Shown one piece after another: positions 17,066 to 24,800 of a DNA stretch of 64,000 nucleotides. The position numbers and the translations under genes are program-made. The DNA lies in NCBI GenBank assembly GCA_016716665.1, contig JADJVH010000012.1, forward strand, positions 62,001 to 126,000, in the 5' to 3' direction. The stretch comes from Candidatus Opimibacter iunctus (GTDB lineage Bacteria; Bacteroidota; Bacteroidia; Chitinophagales; Saprospiraceae). Positions within the stretch are counted from its first letter, which is position 1, and each line of letters begins with the position of its first letter. The notes below the pieces were generated by a model. That model did no database searches, had not been told where the DNA came from, and worked only from the letters and a program-made list of their open reading frames with translations.

Positions 17066-18658
17066 ATGAAAACCTTATTATCTATCCTGGCTACTGGCCT
17101 GCTTATGCTCGTCCTCACCCCATCAGCCCTATCTACCGGAGGCCTTTATGGCAATGCTTATGTCAAATCCACTGCTACCGGCCTGGGCAACGGTTCTTCC
17201 TGGACCGATGCCTACACCAGCCTACAGGAAGCCATAGACAAGGCTATTCCCGGTGATGTCATTTGTGTGGCTCAGGGGACCTATCTGCCGACACACATCC
17301 AGGGGGACGACACCCTCCGAAACCGGACGTTCTACATCAACAAATCTATTGTACTCTATGGTGGATTTATCGGTGATCCGGGCACAGAAGGCAGCTTTGA
17401 AGATCGCAATCCTGGCCTGTACGTGACCACACTTTCCGGAGACTTGGGAGTCAATGGAGAAGTCACAGACAATGCGTTTCATGTCGTGTACTTTGACCAT
17501 GTGTCCGATTCCACACACCTGGATGGTTTTGTCATCGCAAATGGCAATAGCCTTGATGGCGGAGGTTTCAATAGCACTGGTACAGGCATCTTCAACAATG
17601 CTACTGCAGGTCGCTCTCATCCGTTGATTGCCAATTGCATCATCCGCAACAACATAGCTTCTGAAAGCGCAGGTGGAATGCTGAACTATGCAGGAGAAGG
17701 CGGACATGCGAATCCCAGACTGACCAATTGCAGCTTTATACAAAATGAAGGAAGCGGCGGAGGTGCATTCTCTAACTATACCGATACCGAAGGAGAAGCA
17801 AAGCCCGTGTTTATCAATTGCATTTTTAAAGGAAATACTGCCCGCACCGCAGGTGGAGGGGTGATGAATGTCATCGCACATAGTGCAATCAGTGGCCCGA
17901 TCATGATCAATTGCGTAATGACCGGAAACCATAGTCCCTTCAACACTGCTATCCAAGGCATAGCCACAGGCAACGGTGCTGCCAGTCCCGAATTGATCAA
18001 TTGCACCATGTCAGGCAATTCTGGCGGTGCTATCCGGGTGGTAGACCTTGGTGAACAAAAGTCTGTCATCAAAATCCGCAACTCTATCATCTACGGAAAT
18101 GCAGGTGGCACAGGCATTTCGACCAATGGGGCTGCAGTTGATGCGGCCTTCAGTGTGATCCCATTTGGATTCCCAGGCGAAAATATTCTAGGACTTGATC
18201 CTGGATTTGTGAGTCAGCCACCAGTGGACAGTGCTAATGTTGAAGGAGACGTTCACCTGCTTGAAAACTCATTGGCCATTGATGCAGGGCGAAATGAAGA
18301 TGTACCATCTACCATCCAGACCGACCTAGACAAAAAGCCTCGCTTTATAAACCATGCAAATGGCGAAGCAGGCATTGTTGATATAGGCGCGTATGAAGTA
18401 CAGCACATCACTACCAGTGTGGACCAATTCCTTTCACATACCGACTGGGACGCTTATCCAAATCCGGCAATCGACAAATTGACAGTAAAGCTCACTGATA
18501 AAATAGAAGCCGGTCAGTTGCGCATGCTGGATGCACATGGCAGGTTGGTAAGTTTTCAAAATATTAGCAGGGAAGCCAGGACCAGACGGTCGATGTGTCT
18601 AAACTGCCTGCCGGTATATATTTCGTATGCCTGGTCGTCAACGGTTCCACTGATGTAA
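17066..18658 (+). CDS. T9SS beta-helix (choice-of-anchor Q-like) protein, frameshifted sorting domain
   Basis: The 530-residue frame has a signal peptide. Next is a long right-handed parallel beta-helix (about residues 30-400) with repeated NCxxxxN turns such as LIANCIIRNN, LTNCSFIQN and FINCIFKGNTA. The end begins a T9SS sorting domain (DAYPNPAIDKLTVKL) but then becomes RTRRSMCLNCLPVY. One base is missing in the GGG at 18570-18572. In the shifted frame the domain continues as QDQTVDVSKLPAGIYF...KKITIQN and stops at 18679-18681. The restored gene is therefore 17066-18681. With the frame as given, the protein would lack the export signal and stay in the periplasm. Substrate or ligand is unknown. 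Confidence 0.8.
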   Translation: MKTLLSILATGLLMLVLTPSALSTGGLYGNAYVKSTATGLGNGSSWTDAYTSLQEAIDKAIPGDVICVAQGTYLPTHIQGDDTLRNRTFYINKSIVLYGGFIGDPGTEGSFEDRNPGLYVTTLSGDLGVNGEVTDNAFHVVYFDHVSDSTHLDGFVIANGNSLDGGGFNSTGTGIFNNATAGRSHPLIANCIIRNNIASESAGGMLNYAGEGGHANPRLTNCSFIQNEGSGGGAFSNYTDTEGEAKPVFINCIFKGNTARTAGGGVMNVIAHSAISGPIMINCVMTGNHSPFNTAIQGIATGNGAASPELINCTMSGNSGGAIRVVDLGEQKSVIKIRNSIIYGNAGGTGISTNGAAVDAAFSVIPFGFPGENILGLDPGFVSQPPVDSANVEGDVHLLENSLAIDAGRNEDVPSTIQTDLDKKPRFINHANGEAGIVDIGAYEVQHITTSVDQFLSHTDWDAYPNPAIDKLTVKLTDKIEAGQLRMLDAHGRLVSFQNISREARTRRSMCLNCLPVYISYAWSSTVPLM

Positions 18659-18745
18659 AGAAGATTACAATCCAAAATTGATCCCTGATCTTGAATAGCC
18701 ATTGTGCTAGTGCTATATACACATTGAATTGTTTCTTTCTACCCT

Positions 18746-18781
18746 CAGGAATCCAAAAGCAATATTGCTTTTGGATTCCTG
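18746..18781. terminator. 36-bp perfect palindrome, terminator or operator-like
   Basis: CAGGAATCCAAAAGC and its exact complement meet at AATATT with no spacer. It sits between the beta-helix gene and the fibre gene. No T tract follows on the + strand, so a standard intrinsic terminator is uncertain. A transcript would fold into a long hairpin. Confidence 0.55.
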
Positions 18782-18841
18782 GGCTTACTGGTTCAGGTTG
18801 TAAGAACCCAACATCTAAATCCATTATAAAAGCTTTTAACC

Positions 18842-20862
18842 ATGAGGTTGTACAGCGCACTTATCATCACCCTATTATTCTATAGCGGACACCTATCCGG
18901 ACAGATATCTATCAATACAACAGGCAATGCCCCACATGGCAGTGCTGTACTCGATGTGAGCAGCACCACAAAAGGGATGCTGATACCGCGCATGTCCACT
19001 GCCGAACGTGACCTGATCGGTTCACCTGCGACAGGCCTTATGATTTACAACAATACAACCAGTGCCTACAATTACTGGACGGGTACAATCTGGATAGCCA
19101 TTGTAGCAGGGAATATTAAAATCATCTCTGACGCAGATCAGGATACGAAAGTCGAGGTTGAAAAGAATGCGAATGAAAATAAAATAAGGCTTACCACTGC
19201 AGGTTATGAAATCGGCCTCATAGACGGAAAATCCTTTCAGTTAAAAAGCCCGGGTCAAGGGGTCTTTATCGGAGAAAACGCAGGGTTAAATGATGATGGG
19301 ACATCCAATCAAAATGTATTTGTCGGATTTGAATCCGGAAAAGCAAACATCGCTGGTGCTGGCAACACATTTATTGGCTATAGTGCAGGAGATGTCAATA
19401 CAGCAGACAACAATACGTTTATCGGAAACAATGCTGGTGGAGCCAACCTGACAGGAACAGCCAATACATTTGTGGGCCAGGGAGCAGGCGATGCTAATAC
19501 TACAGCCAGTGACAACACATTTATGGGAACCAACGCAGGCGGTACCAATATCACAGGTATGCTCAATTCGTTTTTTGGAGCACGTGCAGGAGACCTGACT
19601 ACGGGAAGCAACAATACCTTTATCGGTGGTGATGCCGGTGGAGCCAATGCCGGTGGAGCATCAAACACTTTTATCGGAAAGCATGCAGGACTCAGCAGTA
19701 CGGCCAACAACAACACCTTTGTCGGCGCAGATGCAGGCGCTGCCAATACTTCCGGGGCGTCAAATACATTTGTAGGACAGGGGGCTGGAGATGCCAATTC
19801 AGATATCAATGCGCATAACAACACGTTTATTGGAAAAGATGCAGGTGGTGGAAATACCGCCGGACGTGGAAATACATTTGTAGGCCAGGGCGCCGGGATA
19901 GTGAATACCACTGCAAACAATAATACCTTTTTAGGAAAAGATGCAGGGGCTGCCAATACCTCAGGTGCTGACAATGTCATTATCGGACAAGCTGCCGGTG
20001 ATGCCAATACGACCGCCAGCGGAAATATTTTATTGGCGTCAATGCAGGGAGTGTTAATGTCACAGGAGCTACCAACACCTTTGTTGGACTTCGTGCAGGA
20101 GTGGCAAACACCGCTAGTAATAACAGCTTTTTCGGCGTGGATGCGGGTTCAGACAACACCGATGGTACAGGCAATACATTTATCGGTAAAGACGCTGGTC
20201 AAACCAGTGTATCCGGTGACAACAATACTGCACTCGGCAACATATCCTCAACCCTGAGTGCGGCCAATTGTACAGCCTTGGGATTTGGAGCCACTAGCAA
20301 TGCATCCAATAAGGTACGCATTGGTAATACTTCAGTAGCGATCATTGAAGGACAGGTTGCATACTCCTTCCCATCAGATGCAAGATTTAAATACAATATC
20401 CATGATGATCAGGTGCCAGGCCTTTCCCTGATCACCAGGCTTCATACGGTCAACTATCAGTTTGATACCCGCAAATTCGATGAGCACCTCATGAAAAACA
20501 TGCCAGATAGTACCCGTCAAAAAAGAATGGCTGCATTAGAACCTTACCGAGTCCCTGAAGTGGTTCAAACAGGTTTCCTGGCACAGGAAGTAGAACAGGC
20601 TTGTGCCGATTTACAATATGCATTCAGTGGATTGCATATACCTGAAAGTGATGTGGACAATTACAGTCTATCCTATGATGCCTTTGTACCTATCCTGGTC
20701 AAAGCGATGCAGGAGCAACAAGCTGAAATAAAAGCTTTGGAAGACCAACTGGCTGAGCTCAGGCAACAAAATGAAAAACTCTCCTCTGCAGCAAGTTCGG
20801 TTGAATTGCTCAAAGCAGATGTGGAACTACTTAAATCGATGATGCTGGAGAAAGGGCAGTGA
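18842..20862 (+). pseudogene. Repeat-rich fibre with S74 chaperone domain, one frameshift
   Basis: The first part (18842 to about 20030) has a signal peptide, a head beginning INTTGNAPHGSAVLDVSS, and then about 18 repeats of roughly 17 residues of the form NTFIGxxAGxANTTGxx. These resemble YadA-head left-handed repeats. A missing T in the run at 20028-20031 throws the frame. The alternate frame resumes the repeats (IGVNAGSVNVTGATNTFVG) and ends at 20862 with the peptidase S74 intramolecular chaperone (SDARFKYNI ... TGFLAQEVEQA) and a coiled coil. S74 domains trimerise fibres and can then cleave themselves off. As read, the chaperone is separated from its fibre. No T9SS signal was seen. It is probably a cell-surface trimer and not a phage gene, since no phage genes are nearby. 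Confidence 0.82.
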
Positions 20863-20890
20863 TCAGGCCCGGAGACAGATTGGAACGAAA

Positions 20891-21337
20891 TCAATTTTTC
20901 AGTTTCTTATAGCGTACTGGGGATTCCGCTACCGCATTCTGAGCTTGACGCTCAAATGTTCCTGTGACAGTCCTACTCTTTACTTTAGGTATCAATGCCT
21001 CCACAGGTATACCAAGGAATTGAGCTAACGGATCAAGCATTTCCAATTGAATTTTAGCAGTGCCACTGAGGATCTTTGATACATTGCTTTTGCTACCCAA
21101 TATTGGTATCAGATCTTTTTGCATGATTCCCTTCATTTCCATCATAAATTTTACAACCTCCTGAGGAGTAACTTCCGGAATGGGATAATACTTTTCTTCA
21201 TATTCTTCCACCAGAAAGGATAACAAAGTGAGTTCATTTTGAACCTCATCTGATCTCGCGGTATCTATTAGTATATTGAGCCTGTCGACAGCCCGCTTAT
21301 AATCAGCCCTAGTGACTAATTGACGCCATTTTGCCAT
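20891..21337 (-). CDS. higA: HigA-type antitoxin with helix-turn-helix
   Basis: The 148-residue protein has an acidic helical N-terminal part and an Xre-like helix-turn-helix in about residues 65-115 (GIMQKDLIPILGSKSNVSKILSG). This matches the HigA antitoxins paired with PF09907-type HigB toxins. It would neutralise the toxin and repress the shared promoter. It starts 11 bases after the toxin gene. As in other HigBA loci the toxin comes first. The neighbouring 21-base dyad upstream of the toxin is a likely binding site. Confidence 0.88.
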   Translation of the reverse strand: MAKWRQLVTRADYKRAVDRLNILIDTARSDEVQNELTLLSFLVEEYEEKYYPIPEVTPQEVVKFMMEMKGIMQKDLIPILGSKSNVSKILSGTAKIQLEMLDPLAQFLGIPVEALIPKVKSRTVTGTFERQAQNAVAESPVRYKKLKN

Positions 21338-21348
21338 AAGGTATTCGT

Positions 21349-21660
21349 TTAAATTGAATACATCTTGTCTCCGAGTCTATCATAATCTTTGTGCCACCCA
21401 ATCCAGCGTACGAAGGCAATTCCATATCCGTATTCGACTTTTAATAATATGCGAACATTCTTACCACCCAGGTTGATACATACTCTATCGCCTGGAAGGA
21501 TATCTACTCTTGTCGCCCCAAACATAATTACAATGTCTTGTGGTTTTTTCCATACTACTTCCTTACACTTCACGATCTTATACCAAGTGCTGATAGCAGG
21601 AAAAGTCTGAGGATGCTTCTCACCAAATTCACGTAAAGTTGTATATGTTATTATTCTCAC
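21349..21660 (-). CDS. higB: HigB-type mRNA interferase toxin
   Basis: The product resembles PF09907 HigB toxins: TLREFGEKHPQTFPAISTWYKIVK at the start, then INLGGKNVRILLKVEYGYGIAFVRWIGWHKDYDRL near the end (quoted here as two halves of a continuous fold). Such RelE-fold toxins cleave mRNA on the ribosome. I chose the GTG at 21658-21660 because family members start M/V-R-I-I. The frame is open back to an ATG at 21690, which would abut the operator. The GTG choice puts the operator 30 bases upstream and gives a 103-residue toxin. Confidence 0.83.
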   Translation of the reverse strand: MRIITYTTLREFGEKHPQTFPAISTWYKIVKCKEVVWKKPQDIVIMFGATRVDILPGDRVCINLGGKNVRILLKVEYGYGIAFVRWIGWHKDYDRLGDKMYSI

Positions 21661-21690
21661 TTGAATTCGACTGGCTATAAAAATAAGCAA

Positions 21691-21711
21691 TAGTTTCCAA
21701 TATGGAAACTA
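21691..21711 (-). promoter_or_regulatory. Candidate HigA operator
   Basis: TAGTTTCC-AATAT-GGAAACTA is a perfect 8-base dyad with a 5-base spacer, just upstream of higB. Its position and size fit autoregulation by the HigBA complex. This is inference from context. Confidence 0.6.
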
Positions 21712-21871
21712 TTTTTAAAAAGCACCAGGCATCAAAATCCTGGAAAAGGCTCTAATTAAGCCCTTGCCCTGCCTTTTTCAAAAGGCTCACTATCTTTCAC
21801 TTTCCTTACCTTTCCATCTTCAAATCTGCCAATACCAGATATTCAATTTTTCAACAACATCCCTTTACGCA

Positions 21872-24800
21872 ATGAGGACCACCTGTCTCACCCTTCTGGC
21901 TTTCCTGCTGACCGCATCTTTGTATGCCCAACCATGGCTAAAACACTTGCCAGCCGGGAAACCCACCAGCGAACTCACTCTTTTTGATTATCAAAAAGCC
22001 TTTGAAAGCTATTGGGCTCCTTTCAGGGTGGACAAAGGATCCTATCTGGACAATGGTATCAAGCGAAAAGCCCCGGGATGGAAACAATTCAAGCGGTGGG
22101 AATACCAGATGTCCAGTCAGGTAGATCCGAGGACCGGAGCATTCCCCCGAAAAACATCTCTGCAGGTCCGTGAGGAATTCCTGCAAGCAAATCCACAACC
22201 CAGATCTGTCACCTCTGCAGACTGGAAGCCTGTGGGCCCAACCACTTCCTTTAGCGGATACTCCGGCATCGGGCGTATCAATTGTGTAGCCTTTCATCCA
22301 ACTGATATCAATACCTACTGGGTAGGCGCTGCAGCAGGGGGATTGTGGCAGACCACAGACAATGGCTCCTCCTGGAAATGCCTGACAGATAATAATGGCG
22401 TACTGGCTGTAAGCGATATCATCATCCCTGATGACTATGATGCCTCCGGCACACTCTATATCGCCACAGGGGACAGGGATGCATGGGACAACAGAAGTAT
22501 AGGGGTATTGAAATCCACCGATAGTGGCACGACATGGAATCAAACAGGCCTGAGCTTTACCATCTTCGAAGGGCGAATGGTCAACAGATTGCTGCAGGAC
22601 CCAACCAACAAGGACATCCTGATCGCTGCCACCTCCATTGGCGTCTTCAAAACCAATGATGGTGGTACTACATGGGGTACCCAGATGACCGGTGCTGAAT
22701 TTATAGACATGGAGTTTAAACCCGGCAATCCAGGCATCATCTATGCTTCTACCAAATACGGACAGATCTATATCTCAAACGATGGCACTACGTTTAGCGG
22801 CCCTGTATATAGTGATGGTAATGCAAGCCGGATAGAACTGGCTGTATCCCCTGCGCAACCTGAATGGGTATACGCGCTTGCAGCAAATGGCGAAAGCGGC
22901 CTCTATGGAATATTTAAATCAATTGACAGCGGCACGACATTTAATGAGGTATTCAGTGGAAGCACTAAGAATATGCTTGGCTGGGAGTCGCTGGGCACGG
23001 ATAGTGGCGGCCAGGGCTGGTATGATTTGAGCCTGGCAGCTTCACCATTTGATGCTGATATCATACTCCTTGGCGGTGTCAACTGCTGGAGATCACTTGA
23101 TGGCGGACTCAACTGGTCTATCGCCAATCATTGGTGGGGAGATATGGTACAAGCTGTACATGCGGACAAACATAAACTGGCTTACAGGAGCAATGGCGAC
23201 CTCTTTGAATGCAGTGATGGTGGTGTCTATATGTCATCCAACAATGGTGGCTCCTGGATGGATAAGACAAACGGTATACAGATCAGCCAGATGTACAGAC
23301 TGGGTGTATCGCAGACAGCATCCGGGGATATCATCACAGGTCTCCAGGACAATGGCACCAAACTTCATACAGGCGATACATGGAGTGATGTACGAGGCGG
23401 AGATGGCATGGAATGCCTGATCGATTACACTGATGTCAATATTCAATATGGCACTGTTTACTTTGGCCAAATCGACCGCACCACCAATCATTGGCAGAGC
23501 TCACAAAACATCACGCCACCGGATGAAGGTGCATGGGTCACTCCATACATCATCGATCCGAATGATCCCAATACACTATATGGAGGGTATAACGAAGTAT
23601 GGAAGACTACCGATCGTGGAGACAACTGGGAGCAGATATCTTCCTTTGATCCTAATGGTCAACTCTTGTCAATGGGCATTGCTTCCTCAGATTCACGCTA
23701 TCTCTACGTTGCCACCTACAACCAGATCTGGAAAACGATCAATGGCGGGGCAGAATGGACGGCCATCACCAATGACCTGCCAACAGGAGGAGCTAACATC
23801 GAATACATCAGTGTCAAGCATGATGATCCCAATACCGTATGGGTGGCGTTAAGTGGGTTTGGAAATCCAGGTGTCTATCAAACTGTAGATGGGGGTGCAT
23901 CCTGGACCAGCATTTCAGCCGGCTTGCCCCCAATACCTGTTTACTCAGTTGTAGAGAATAAACAAAACAGTGATGCTGTGCATTTGTATGCAGGAACAGA
24001 TCTGGGTGTTTATTTTAAAAGAGGTAATGAAGACTGGGTAGCATACAACACCGGACTTCCCAATGTGCGTACAGGAGAAATAGAGATCTACTATGCAGGC
24101 AATCCTGGCGAAAGCAAACTGAGAGTTGCCACCTACGGGCGCGGCTTGTGGGAGACCCCGATTGAATATATCCCTACAGTCATGTCTTACGCCTCAAGTA
24201 CGGCCGTCCAAAAAAATAAATCTAACGTTGAACCCGATCAGGTCAACCAGGAAATACTGAAAGTGGAAGTGGTGACTACAGGCAACCTGCAGCCCTTCGA
24301 TGTGACCTCCTTTACCTTTAATACTGAGGGCTCAACTGATCCTGCACATGACATCAGCAATGCCCGGTTGTTTTATACAGGTTCTTCCGGATCTTTTGCA
24401 ACGACCACACAGTTTGGAAACACAGTAGCCGCCCCAAACGGAACATTTACGATCACCGGCACACAAATACTCAGTGATGGTAAAAACAATTTCTGGTTGA
24501 CCTATGATCTGCCTGCTACTGCTTCACTCGGGAACATCCTGGATGCGCAGTGCACTTCGCTGATAGCAGATTCCGAACATACGCTTGTCATCTCCGCTCC
24601 TGATGGAAGCAGGACGATCGGATATGAGTATTGCGCATCAGGTGCAGCGCAACAATCATACGAATACATATCAAATGTTTCGATCGGTGCTGTCAATCAG
24701 TCTTCCGGTAAAAGCGAAAACGGATATGCCGATTATTCGTCCGAAGTCATTGAATTATACTTTGGACTTCCGGTGGACATCTTTGTAAGAAATGGCGTGC

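Noticed and set aside
18570..20031. Phase variation by homopolymer slippage
   Set aside because: The runs are only G3 and T4, too short to be hypermutable. Error or simple decay is more likely.
18842..20862. Prophage remnant because of the S74 tail-spike domain
   Set aside because: No capsid, portal, terminase, integrase or lysis gene lies nearby, and the protein has a signal peptide and a Bacteroidota-type head.
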